A stretch of DNA of 64,000 nucleotides from Spirochaetaceae bacterium (GTDB taxonomy: Bacteria > Spirochaetota > Spirochaetia > SZUA-6 > Bin103). A program made the position numbers and the translations under genes. Positions 7,562-16,029 of this stretch are shown here, piece after piece. Positions within the stretch are counted from its first letter, which is position 1. Each line of letters opens with the position of its first letter. The stretch covers positions 62,001 to 126,000 of the forward strand of contig JAPPGB010000128.1 of the NCBI GenBank assembly GCA_028821475.1, in the 5' to 3' direction. The notes beneath the pieces are model-generated. The model saw nothing but the letters and a program-made list of their open reading frames with translations, made no database searches and was not told the origin of the DNA.

Positions 7562-9076
7562 TCACTCCTCGAGTGTATCCGCTACCAGAGGTCCGAACTC
7601 TGCCGCGGCGTCTTCCACGAACAATCCGAACTGCCCCTCCCGGTAGTCGTACACGGCGCGGCTCAGGACGTGGCGGTCATCCAGGTACACGTCGAGCACG
7701 TGCCGGTGCAGGATAACCTTCACGTCAATCGTTTGCTCGTAGTCCAGATCGGGGATTACCCGGAACGCCAGTGGCCTCGAAAAGAACCAGGGTCGCGGAT
7801 ACCTCCACAAGGAGACGTTCTTCAGTGCCGGTTCCAGGCGCAGGTAGTAGCCGGCCTCTCCCGCTTCGCCGGCGCGCAGGATCAATCCCGCGGCCACGCC
7901 GCGGCTCACCCTGATGCCGCACGAGAGCAGGAAGTCCTGTCGGCGCACGGCCACCAGTCCGCGCGCCATTCCCTCCTCGCACGACGCCACTACGGTCTCT
8001 CCCTGCCGCTGCCACTCGCCCCGCTCGGTCTGCAGATGGTCGAGGCTGCCTGCGCCTACCGTCTGCGCACCCGACAGTCCTGCCACGATGTCCGGGTAGA
8101 ACAGCGCCAGCCTGCCGTCCGGGAGGCAGCGCATCTCCTGAGGGGTTCCCAGCGCGCCGCCCCAGGTAACGCCCTCGGCGCCGAATTCCGACCGGTTGTC
8201 GTCGCTACCGTTCAGGCGGTCCGCCACCCATGGGATCAGGTAGCGCTTCCCGTGCCGTTCAATCGTCCGCGGCGCGTACATGTAATTCGGCAGCAGCACG
8301 TCATCCGGCGGACACCGGTACGGACCCTCCAAGCGATCCGCCACCCGGTAGCGCGTCGTATTGGTCTCGCCATGACAGAAAATCAGGTAGTAGCGGCCAT
8401 CCATCTCGAACAGCTCGGTAACCTCCAGGTTCATCCCGAGCGACGGAGCATAGAGCGGCGGCTGCACCTCCCAGCCGGTGAGGTCTTTGCTGACCACCCA
8501 GGCAACGCAGCCCCGCTCCCGCCACGGTCCGTCGTTGCGGCGCGCCGTCACCGTCATCACGTAGCGCCCCCGCTTGTCGTCGACAAACAGAAACGGGTCC
8601 CGCCAGCCGCGCTCGTTGTACGGATCCTCCACCGCCGCATCGTGCGCCATGTACCAGCGCGGATCCGGCACGATGACCGGTGTCAGCGGGTCGTCCTTGC
8701 GCCACTCGATCAGGTCACGGCTCTCCGCGTGATAGGTCACCTGCGGATTGGTTCCGGCGTAGAACATATGATAACTGCCGTCCCGATGGACGATGGTGCA
8801 CCCGCCGATGCCGTCGTCGTCGGGCTCCCCCGGCTTGCCTGGAAACAGCGCCGTGGGCAACCGCTCCCAGTGCAGCAGGTCCTTGCTGACCGCGTGATCG
8901 AGCTGGCAGGTCGGCAGCCGCGGCGGATCGTCGCTGCGCTTGCTCAGGTAGAAGATGTGGCACTCGTCGCCGTTGCGGAAGAACGACGCATCCCCCACCA
9001 GCGCGCCTTCGGGGCGGAAATGCAGCGTCGAACACGGCGCCATGTCCGGCCGATCGTAGTACCGGGGTGATTCCAT
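7562..9076 (-). CDS. Glycoside hydrolase family 32-like protein
   Basis: This 504-residue protein has the five-bladed propeller plus beta-sandwich layout of GH32 (fructan/sucrose hydrolases). An N-terminal ALVGDASFF with Asp sits at the nucleophile blade (about residue 29). WRDPFLF (about 165) is the RDP motif for transition-state binding. EVTELFEMDGRYYLIFC carries a Glu at the general-acid blade. The C-terminal third (from about 340) is a beta-sandwich. The N-terminal motif diverges from the classical WMNDPNG, so substrate specificity is uncertain. No signal peptide is seen, so it probably acts in the cytoplasm on imported oligosaccharides. It follows a second GH32 gene by 25 bases. Confidence 0.8.
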   Translation of the reverse strand: MESPRYYDRPDMAPCSTLHFRPEGALVGDASFFRNGDECHIFYLSKRSDDPPRLPTCQLDHAVSKDLLHWERLPTALFPGKPGEPDDDGIGGCTIVHRDGSYHMFYAGTNPQVTYHAESRDLIEWRKDDPLTPVIVPDPRWYMAHDAAVEDPYNERGWRDPFLFVDDKRGRYVMTVTARRNDGPWRERGCVAWVVSKDLTGWEVQPPLYAPSLGMNLEVTELFEMDGRYYLIFCHGETNTTRYRVADRLEGPYRCPPDDVLLPNYMYAPRTIERHGKRYLIPWVADRLNGSDDNRSEFGAEGVTWGGALGTPQEMRCLPDGRLALFYPDIVAGLSGAQTVGAGSLDHLQTERGEWQRQGETVVASCEEGMARGLVAVRRQDFLLSCGIRVSRGVAAGLILRAGEAGEAGYYLRLEPALKNVSLWRYPRPWFFSRPLAFRVIPDLDYEQTIDVKVILHRHVLDVYLDDRHVLSRAVYDYREGQFGLFVEDAAAEFGPLVADTLEE

Positions 9077-9101
9077 CGAACTGCGCTCCTCGATGCCTGA
9101 A

Positions 9102-10655
9102 TTACCAGGGATTGGCCGCGGCCATGTCCCAGGCTTCGACGGACCGCACCGAGATACGGCCCTTCTCGCTGAACAGCCTTATCCCCGTGCTGTCGCCGCG
9201 CGTCGGGTAGATCCTCTGCGTCACGCACTGCCGGCTGTTGGCGAACACCTCCAGGATGGAGCGATCGAGGAAGATCCGCAGTCTGAGCGACTCTCCCGGC
9301 GCCAACTCGAAGGGCGCCTTCTGGACCCGGACGTCTTCCCGCCCATCCAGCGGATTGGGCGAGAACGAGGTGCCGTGCTGCGGCCACGGCTGCACGATGT
9401 CCGGGCTCAGGCTGGAGCGCGAGGTGTCCACCTGCAGGGTCCCCGCCTCGCCGTCGAACAGAATCACGGTCCGCTCTTCGCCGTTCGGAGCACAACGCAC
9501 CACCACGCCGAACTGCTGCCCGGTCGGATCGTCCACCTCGACGGCGAGCTCCAGGCAGTGCCCGTCCACCTCCTCCAATCTCAGTTCGGCGCCCTCCGCA
9601 AGGATCACACGGTCCCGACGGCGGTAGTTCCGCCGGAGCATCTGCAATTCCTCGGCAGGTTCGATGAGCAAGGTATCGTCTCGGCCGAGGGACAGCACCC
9701 GGGGGAGGCTCATCACCCCGGCCCAACCGGCGGCCAACTGCGCGTTCCGCGACCGGGACTCGAACACCCATGCCCAGAAGATGCGCCTGCCATCTCCATC
9801 GAGCAGGCTCTCCTGCGCGAACAGGGGGCCGCCCGCCCAGCTCATCCGGGCATGGCGCTCGGGCACGAAGCGCTCGCCGTCGTAGCTGCCGAGGTAGTAC
9901 TGGGTGCCGTGGGTGTGGCTGATGAACATGAGCATGTACTTGTCGCCGATCGGAAAGAAATCGGGGCAGGAGCAGTCTTCGTACTCCTCCGTCCAGCGCC
10001 GGTCGGACCGATAGAACGGATGCACGTACTCCCAGTTCACCAGGTCGTCGGAGCGAAACAGGTAGGCTATGTCGCCGTCCGATTCCGGTGGTTCGAACGG
10101 ATGGTTCCCGCAGATGGAGTAGTAGGTATCCCCGTGCAGCCAGCCGCAGGTATCCCACACGTGGTACGTGCCGTGGCCTTCTTCACCCTCCTTGGGCTTG
10201 GGGATTACCGGATTTGCCGGGTGTTTTTTCCAATGGATCAATCCATCGTCGTCGCTGGTCGCAATGCAGGTGCCGGCGTTCACCCCGTGGTAGATCATGG
10301 TGGGCACCCCATCCTTGTCGATCAACGAGCCGCCGGCGTAGACCTGCTCCTCCGGGTCGCCCGGCGACACCCCCAACGGAATCGGGTGATGGATCCAGTG
10401 CACCAGGTCGGCACTGGAGGCATGCGCCCACACCCCCACCTCCTCCACCTGGTAGGCGTAGAACAGGTGGTACCTGCCCTTCCAGTAGATGCACCCCTGC
10501 GGATCGAACGGATGGCAGATGCCTTCCGGGGCGACGAAGTGGTACGCCGGCCGGTGCGGGTCCGCCTGGTACTGCTCACGCAGCTCTCGCGCCTTCGGAA
10601 TGAGGCTCGCCAATCGTTCTATCTGCCCGGAAACGCTTTCATTGTTCGCCGTCAA
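9102..10655 (-). CDS. Glycoside hydrolase family 32 protein
   Basis: This 517-residue GH32 protein has GICHPFDPQG near residues 45-55, matching the nucleophile motif with Asp in DPQG, then GRYHLFYAYQ. A VWDTCGWLHGD segment follows. EDCSCPDFFPIGDK stands where classical members have ECPD, so the usual Glu is Ser with acidic residues just before it. The C-terminal sandwich carries LRIFLDRSILEVFAN, a clear GH32C signature. It probably hydrolyses fructosides inside the cell. The start is a TTG with GAGGAG nine bases upstream; no secretion signal is visible. It lies 90 bases after the DppC permease gene, separated from it by a tandem repeat. Confidence 0.88.
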   Translation of the reverse strand: MTANNESVSGQIERLASLIPKARELREQYQADPHRPAYHFVAPEGICHPFDPQGCIYWKGRYHLFYAYQVEEVGVWAHASSADLVHWIHHPIPLGVSPGDPEEQVYAGGSLIDKDGVPTMIYHGVNAGTCIATSDDDGLIHWKKHPANPVIPKPKEGEEGHGTYHVWDTCGWLHGDTYYSICGNHPFEPPESDGDIAYLFRSDDLVNWEYVHPFYRSDRRWTEEYEDCSCPDFFPIGDKYMLMFISHTHGTQYYLGSYDGERFVPERHARMSWAGGPLFAQESLLDGDGRRIFWAWVFESRSRNAQLAAGWAGVMSLPRVLSLGRDDTLLIEPAEELQMLRRNYRRRDRVILAEGAELRLEEVDGHCLELAVEVDDPTGQQFGVVVRCAPNGEERTVILFDGEAGTLQVDTSRSSLSPDIVQPWPQHGTSFSPNPLDGREDVRVQKAPFELAPGESLRLRIFLDRSILEVFANSRQCVTQRIYPTRGDSTGIRLFSEKGRISVRSVEAWDMAAANPW

Positions 10656-10690
10656 CCTTGCTCACTCCTCACTTCAGCGCATCGACCTCG

Positions 10691-10750
10691 TCATCGATTC
10701 TATCGTCATCGATTCTATCGTCATCGATTCTATCGTCATCGATTCTATCG
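10691..10750. repeat. 15-base tandem repeat, four exact copies
   Basis: Four identical head-to-tail copies of TCATCGATTCTATCG fill 10691-10750, with a degenerate partial copy just before. The array contains the stop codon of the DppC permease gene (TAG at 10747-10745) and the start of the spacer before the GH32 gene. The unit contains the palindrome ATCGAT. It is too short and spacer-free to be CRISPR. Confidence 0.9.
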
Positions 10751-11857
10751 ATAGGGGTCAGCGGCGTCCCGCAGTCCGTCGCCGAGGAAATTGTACATCA
10801 ATACGGTCACGATCACGAAGATGCACGGTATGAGCAACCAGGGCTGGTGGGCGAGCACCTGCAGCTTCTGGGCGTCCTGCAGCAGCGTGCCCCAGCTCAC
10901 CGACGGAGGCCGGATCCCCAGGCCCAGGAAACTCAACGCGGTCTCGCCCAGGATCATCGACGGCACCGCGATGGTGAGGTTCACGATCAGATAGCTGGCA
11001 AACGACGGCAGCAGGTGCCTGCCAATGATGCTGGCGTTCGAGGCCCCCGCGATCTTCGCCGCCATCACGAAGTCCTCCTCCCGCAGCGCCAGGAGCTTGC
11101 CCCGTATCACGCGCGCCAGGCCGGCCCACCCGATCACGGAGAAGATGAGGGTAATGGCAAAGTAGATCTGGATCGAGCTCCAGCTCTCCGGGAGCGCCGC
11201 GGCCAGCGCCATCCACAGGGGAATGGTGGGCAACGAGATCACGAAGTCGATCGCCCGCATCACCACCGTGTCGACCACGCCGCCGAAGTAGCCGGACATG
11301 CCGCCGAGCACCATCCCGAACACAAACGTCATGATCACGCCGACCAGCCCCACCGTCAGCGAAATCCGTGACGCGTAGATTACCCTGGTCAGGAGATCCC
11401 GTCCCAACCGGTCGCTGCCGAACAGCAGGACGGCTTCGCCTTCGGCACCGAACAGGTGCATATCGGCATGGAACAGGTTCCACATCTTGTACGGTTCACC
11501 GGCCACGAAGAAACGCAGCGGAACGATGCTTGTCTCATCGTGCCGGTAGACCTGCCGAAACGTGTCGGGATCCATCTCCTTGTTCAGCCCGTAGATGAAC
11601 GGGCGCAACCGGAAGGTGCCGTCAGGGCGAACGAAGTGGATCCGCTGCGGCGGCACGTTCTCCCGGTCCCGGAAGTAGGTCACCGGCGTGTAAGCGCTGA
11701 TGAACTCGCCGAACACCGCCAGGAAATAGAGGCAGCCAAGTACCGGCAATGCCGCCAACCCGAGCCTGTGCTTCTTGAAGTTCCTCCAGATCAGGCTCCA
11801 TTGAGAGGCAACGTAGTAGCGTTCCTCGCGCTCGCTCGTGACATCGGTCGACCTCAC
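10745..11857 (-). CDS. DppC-type ABC importer permease
   Basis: This 370-residue inner-membrane permease has an N-terminal helix near residues 33-53. A periplasmic insert of over 100 residues, longer than in classical DppC, precedes LLFGSDRLGRDLLTRVIYASR. The EAA loop AAKIAGASNASIIGRHLLP and the terminal GDGLRDAADPYR identify the family. The GTG start overlaps the DppB stop (GTGA). The extended insert is shared with the DppC at 36363-37520, so these two importers are closer to each other than to the one at 2845. Two GH32 genes follow, suggesting an oligosaccharide substrate. Confidence 0.92.
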   Translation of the reverse strand: MRSTDVTSEREERYYVASQWSLIWRNFKKHRLGLAALPVLGCLYFLAVFGEFISAYTPVTYFRDRENVPPQRIHFVRPDGTFRLRPFIYGLNKEMDPDTFRQVYRHDETSIVPLRFFVAGEPYKMWNLFHADMHLFGAEGEAVLLFGSDRLGRDLLTRVIYASRISLTVGLVGVIMTFVFGMVLGGMSGYFGGVVDTVVMRAIDFVISLPTIPLWMALAAALPESWSSIQIYFAITLIFSVIGWAGLARVIRGKLLALREEDFVMAAKIAGASNASIIGRHLLPSFASYLIVNLTIAVPSMILGETALSFLGLGIRPPSVSWGTLLQDAQKLQVLAHQPWLLIPCIFVIVTVLMYNFLGDGLRDAADPYR

Positions 11858-12852
11858 CGGGAAACACCCTCGTACCTGATTCTCGGATCCAGCCAGGCCA
11901 GCATCAGGTCCGAGATCAGGGTTCCTATTATGGTCAGGAATGCCAGGATCAGCACGAAGCTCGCCGCCAGGTAGGTGTCCTGCGCCAGCAGCGCCTGGAA
12001 CAGCATCGGGCCGGAGGTGGGAAGGTTCAGGACAATCGCGGTAATCGTCTCTCCGGAAATGATCGCCGGCAACAGCCAGCCAATAGTGCTGATCAGGGGA
12101 TTGACCGCGACCCGCACCGGGTACTTGAACAGCAACCTGGCCTCCGCCAGCCCCTTCGCTCGCGACGTGATGACGTACTGCTTGCGCAGCTCATCCAACA
12201 GGCATCCCCGCATGACCCGGATGATCCCCGCCGTCCCGGCGGTGCCGATGACCAGAATGGGCACCCAGATGTGGCTCAGCATGTTGCCGACCTTGGCCAG
12301 GCTCCAGTCGGAATCCGCGTACTCGGGCGAGAACAGTCCCGTGACCGCCACGTCGAGATAATTGAACGCCAGCCACATCAGAATCAGCGCCAGCAGGAAG
12401 TTGGGAATCGACAATCCGATGAAGCCGAAGAACGTGGCAGCGTAGTCGAACGGCGAGTACTGCCGCACCGCCGAGTAGATGCCTGCCGGCACCGCCACCA
12501 CCCAGGTGAACAGCAGGGTGGCTATCGATATCACCATGGTCAGGACAATGCGCTCGGTGATCACCTCGGCCACCGGTCTCTGCCAGGTAAACGACCTGCC
12601 GAAGTCACCGTCGCGGAGGATCCTCCACATCCACATGGAGTAACGGACGACGGCAGGTCGATCCAGGCCGTACTGCTTCTTCAGGCGCAGCACCTCTTCG
12701 TCGTTGAGTTGCTTGCCGGACTGCTCCAGGCGCAGGATGAGGGACGTCAGGTAGTCGCCCGGCGGCAGCTCGATGATCAGAAAGCTGACGATGGACAGGG
12801 CAACCAACAGCGGTACGACCTGAAGGATACGGCCGACGATATACCCAACCAT
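11854..12852 (-). CDS. DppB-type ABC importer permease
   Basis: This 332-residue permease has a first helix at residues 9-28 (ILQVVPLLVALSIVSFLII), an ELPPGDYLTS periplasmic start, the GDFGRSFTWQRPV block, and VVAVPAGIYSAVRQYS. Its EAA loop contains SRAKGLAEARLLFKYPVRVA, and it ends LDPRIRYEG. It pairs with the following DppC, with coupled translation. The PPGDYLTS and SRAKGL segments match the DppB at 37513 closely, supporting a recent common origin of the two importers. Confidence 0.92.
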   Translation of the reverse strand: MVGYIVGRILQVVPLLVALSIVSFLIIELPPGDYLTSLILRLEQSGKQLNDEEVLRLKKQYGLDRPAVVRYSMWMWRILRDGDFGRSFTWQRPVAEVITERIVLTMVISIATLLFTWVVAVPAGIYSAVRQYSPFDYAATFFGFIGLSIPNFLLALILMWLAFNYLDVAVTGLFSPEYADSDWSLAKVGNMLSHIWVPILVIGTAGTAGIIRVMRGCLLDELRKQYVITSRAKGLAEARLLFKYPVRVAVNPLISTIGWLLPAIISGETITAIVLNLPTSGPMLFQALLAQDTYLAASFVLILAFLTIIGTLISDLMLAWLDPRIRYEGVSR

Positions 12853-12877
12853 GCTCCGTTACCGTGTCGCTTGCAGT

Positions 12878-12910
12878 CGTGGCGCCGAGGTTCACGGCCC
12901 CGGCGCCACG
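12878..12910 (-). other. Intercistronic hairpin between SBP and permease genes
   Basis: A perfect 10-base inverted repeat, CGTGGCGCCG (12878-12887) and CGGCGCCACG (12901-12910), with a 13-base loop sits in the 82-base gap after the binding-protein stop. No U-tract follows on the minus strand. Position and strength match the hairpins at 4787 and 38535, though the sequence differs. Confidence 0.55.
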
Positions 12911-12934
12911 CGGTCACAACCAGCCGAACTCCGA

Positions 12935-14821
12935 CTACTTGAAGAAGAGTTGCTCGCCGCTGTTCACGCCCACCAGGACCATGCCGCTGGTCGGCACGTT
13001 ACCCAGGTTGACGGAAGTCAGGAGCGGCTTCCTGAGCTTCTGCACGGTCGGGATGTAGAGGATGTTGTCGTACATGATCTGTTGCGCGCCCTTCACCAGC
13101 CGCTGCGCGTCCTCGTAGGAAGACGACCTTACCTCGGCGATCTGGTCGAAGAACTCGTACACCCAGTCGGGGCCCTGCTCCCCCGACTCGCCGCCGCTCG
13201 TGTACCACAGGTGCCACGAATGGGTCGCGAATCTCGGCGAGCCCCAGATGGTGGCGAACAGCCACCACTTCTCCAGGTCGTCCCAGTTCAGGCTGATCTT
13301 GATCTCGTTCGACCGCTCCCGCTCATGGAGCAGGTCCTGCTGCAGCTCTTTCGGCGTCACGTCGAGGTCCAGCTCCGTCCAGTCCCGGGTCAGCAACTCG
13401 ACCACCGGCTGGAAGTCCGGCGACTCCGGCGCCCACTCGATCGGTATCATGAGCGGGTTGCCGTCCGGACCCAACCGGTTGCCGTCGGAGTCGCGCGCCG
13501 TCAAGCCGATTTCATCGAGAAGCGCATTCGCGCGCGCCGGGTCGTACGCGCTCGGTACCACCTCGGGCAGGGAAGCGAATCCGTAAAACACCTTGTCGAT
13601 GATGTCCTGGCGGTTGATCGCCATGTTCAGCGCCTGCCGAAAACGGAGGTCCTGCGCGAGCCCGCGCCACACCGGGTCGGCGTGGGTCATGTTCAGGTAG
13701 ATGTCGACCGGGGCGAAGTGCTGCTGCAGCAGGGTCACGTTGTAGCCGCCGCGCTCCTCGTTCTCCTTGAAGAACGGCAGGTTGGGGCCGCCCGCCTCGC
13801 GTTCGACGATGTCCAGTTCGCCGGCCACGATCTTCAGGTTGATGGTCTCCCGGTCGGTCACGTACTCCGACCGCACCCGGTCGATGTAGGGGAGCTGCTG
13901 CCCCTCCGAGTCGACCTTGAAGTAGTACGGGTTGCGTTCCCACAGCGTTACGGTCGGCGTCACGTCGGCAATGATCCACGGACACAGGCTCGGAAAACCG
14001 TCGGCGGTGGTGTTGGTCTTCTCCCAGGTGTTGTGGTCCTCCTGGAGAAACAGCTTGTACCATTCGCCTTCTTCCAACCCGGCCTCGGCGAGCGCATCCG
14101 CCAGCTTGTCCGCGGAGGTATACTCCGGGTGGAAGTTCATCAGGTGATGCTTCGGCTTCAGGAAGTCGCGGTAGGTGCCCCAGAACACCGCCAGGCTGTT
14201 GATGAAGCCGGGATAGGACTCCGGAAAGCTCACCTGGAAGGTGTAGTCGTCGATCACCTCCACCAGCATCGGCTCGCCGTCCGGCTGATTGCGCGTCCGC
14301 ATCCACTGTTGCAGGATGTCCCAGCCGAACTCCCCCAGTTCGTCGTTCATGTGCACGTCTTCGTAGGTGAAGCGCACGTCCTCGGTGGTCACGGGCATAC
14401 CGTCCGACCACTTCAGGCCTTCCCGCATGGTGAAGGTGAAGGTGGTGCCGTCCGCGGAGACCTCGTAGTCCAGTATCACGTTGCCGCGCAGGTCCTTCGG
14501 ATTCGCGTCCATCCAGCCCGGCGACGCCACCAGGGTCTCCTTCAACATCGCCCACACGTCGGCATCCCAGTTCGGATGGGTCCGCACCGCACGCAGCGTG
14601 CCGCCGTACTTGCCCACCTGAAAATCCAGGTCTTCCGTCGGCACGTCGTTCCAGGAAGCGTCGAACACCACGGGTTGAGCCGGTAGGCGGTCTTCCACCG
14701 GCGGGAGGTCACCAGCGCTCACCATCGCGGTCAGCAGTGGCGACTCCATGTAATTGTCCGCACTCGCGGCTGCCGCCGACAGCAGCAGCAACAGCACAAA
14801 AAGTATCGATACTCGTTTCAT
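12935..14821 (-). CDS. SBP_bac_5-family ABC solute-binding protein
   Basis: This 628-residue exported binding protein has a signal peptide at residues 1-21 (LFVLLLLLSAAAASA). Family blocks include LKWSDGMPVTTEDVRFTYED, YYFKVDSEGQQLPYIDRVR near residue 300, and FRQALNMAINRQDIIDKVFYG near 390. The mature start (ESPLLTAMVSAGDLPPVEDRLP) closely matches that of the protein encoded at 38657-40576 (APMLARLVAAGELPPVAERLP), so they are paralogues. It heads the operon with DppB, DppC and two GH32 enzymes. That context suggests fructo-oligosaccharide rather than peptide binding; this is inference. Confidence 0.92.
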   Translation of the reverse strand: MKRVSILFVLLLLLSAAAASADNYMESPLLTAMVSAGDLPPVEDRLPAQPVVFDASWNDVPTEDLDFQVGKYGGTLRAVRTHPNWDADVWAMLKETLVASPGWMDANPKDLRGNVILDYEVSADGTTFTFTMREGLKWSDGMPVTTEDVRFTYEDVHMNDELGEFGWDILQQWMRTRNQPDGEPMLVEVIDDYTFQVSFPESYPGFINSLAVFWGTYRDFLKPKHHLMNFHPEYTSADKLADALAEAGLEEGEWYKLFLQEDHNTWEKTNTTADGFPSLCPWIIADVTPTVTLWERNPYYFKVDSEGQQLPYIDRVRSEYVTDRETINLKIVAGELDIVEREAGGPNLPFFKENEERGGYNVTLLQQHFAPVDIYLNMTHADPVWRGLAQDLRFRQALNMAINRQDIIDKVFYGFASLPEVVPSAYDPARANALLDEIGLTARDSDGNRLGPDGNPLMIPIEWAPESPDFQPVVELLTRDWTELDLDVTPKELQQDLLHERERSNEIKISLNWDDLEKWWLFATIWGSPRFATHSWHLWYTSGGESGEQGPDWVYEFFDQIAEVRSSSYEDAQRLVKGAQQIMYDNILYIPTVQKLRKPLLTSVNLGNVPTSGMVLVGVNSGEQLFFK

Positions 14822-15187
14822 CAGGTATCTCGTACTCCGTCCCTTGATTCTTTTGAGAGTATCGCGAAGTGAAATGCCGTTCCCTGCCTACTCTCTTGCC
14901 GTCACGCGGGCGCTCAAACAGAGGCGGCGAATCCGCAATCGAAACGCGCGGCGCGCGGCTCACCGAGCCCACGCCGCGCTCGCGACGGTTCCTTGAGTAT
15001 CTCCCTGCGGCCCGTTCCGTGGCGCTCCATCCGTTGTCGTCGAACCTCGCGGCACACTGTCGCACGCGCCCGGCTAGCCGTCAACCGCGCGGCCGCGCGG
15101 CGCATCGCTGACTCGCCTCAGTCCTGGAGCAGCCGGGCCATCATGTGGCGGAGCCCGAAATCGCGTTCGGCTTCGGGCCGGCCCGCC
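14822..15187. other. 366-base intergenic region, no gene seen
   Basis: This gap lies upstream of the importer operon and downstream of the PhyH gene on the same strand. It should hold the importer promoter, but I could not pick a convincing -35/-10 pair. Short open frames here have no recognisable features. Confidence 0.5.
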
Positions 15188-15946
15188 TCAGCCGGGAAAG
15201 GGAGGCTCGGCGAGGGTGAAGTTGCGGTGGCGGTCCTCGCCGGCGAGCAGGATCGGACGCCAGTCGGAGCCGAGCGAGTTGTCGGTGGCCTGGCGCACGT
15301 CAGGCCTGATGAAGCGCACCGTCATGCCGCACCGGCGCCGGTGGGAGCGGTTCGGCTGGCTGGCGTGAAACAGGTGGCCGTCGTGGATCGAGATCTGGCC
15401 GGCGCGCAGCTCCACGTCGACGGCGGAGGAGGTGTCGACCAGCTCGTCGGGGATCTCCTGGTTGATGCTGAGCACGTTGCCGGCGCGCTCGGAGGTGCCG
15501 TGGGTAACGATGCCGCGCCGGTGCGAGCCGGGGATGACGCGCATGCTGCCGTTGCCGACGTCGCTGTCGTCGATCGCGATCCACGCGGTGTGCGCGTCGG
15601 GCGGCTCCAGCCCCCAGTAGGTCACGTCCTGGTGCCACGCCACGAACGCGTTGGCGCCCGGATCGCCGTACTTGACGAAGAAGTCGGTGGCCATCAACAG
15701 CAGGTCCGGCCCCATCAGCTCCTGCATGATCGCAATCAGCCGGGGATTCGACGCCATCCGCCACACGAACTCCAGGTCGAAGTGGCGCTGGCGGTTGCGC
15801 TCCTGCGGGCGGTCGATACCCTCGGTCTGGTCCAGGCGGTCGAACGCGCGCCGGTAACCGGCGATCTCGTCGCCGCTGAACAGGTCGATCGGGAACAGGA
15901 TGCCGTCCTGCCGGTACTGCCGGGCGCGGTCGGTGGTTACGGTCAT
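15188..15946 (-). CDS. Phytanoyl-CoA dioxygenase (PhyH)-like Fe(II)/2OG oxygenase
   Basis: This 252-residue protein has the non-haem iron facial triad of the family: WHQD (HxD, about residue 105) and a distal His in IHDGHLFHAS (about 200), with a following Arg (HRRRCGMTVRF) suited to bind 2-oxoglutarate. AWIAIDDSDVGNGSMRVIPGSHR is a strong PhyH signature. The start at 15946 is chosen for its GGAGG site; an upstream ATG adds eight residues. Family members hydroxylate varied small molecules. The substrate is unknown here, and the neighbours (importer, GHL10 protein) do not fix it. Confidence 0.88.
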   Translation of the reverse strand: MTVTTDRARQYRQDGILFPIDLFSGDEIAGYRRAFDRLDQTEGIDRPQERNRQRHFDLEFVWRMASNPRLIAIMQELMGPDLLLMATDFFVKYGDPGANAFVAWHQDVTYWGLEPPDAHTAWIAIDDSDVGNGSMRVIPGSHRRGIVTHGTSERAGNVLSINQEIPDELVDTSSAVDVELRAGQISIHDGHLFHASQPNRSHRRRCGMTVRFIRPDVRQATDNSLGSDWRPILLAGEDRHRNFTLAEPPFPG

Positions 15947-16029
15947 TCGGCACCTCCGTGACGCCGGCAATCATGATACCGGTGCTGCCGCGCAGCGACA
16001 ACGACCGCGGACCGGTACCGGGCGACCGG

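Noticed and set aside
10691-10750. CRISPR array
   Set aside because: The repeats are only 15 bases, directly adjacent with no spacers, and no cas genes are present.
12851-14686. Plus-strand 611-codon frame opposite the SBP gene
   Set aside because: It is a shadow of the binding-protein gene, which has a signal peptide and conserved family blocks.
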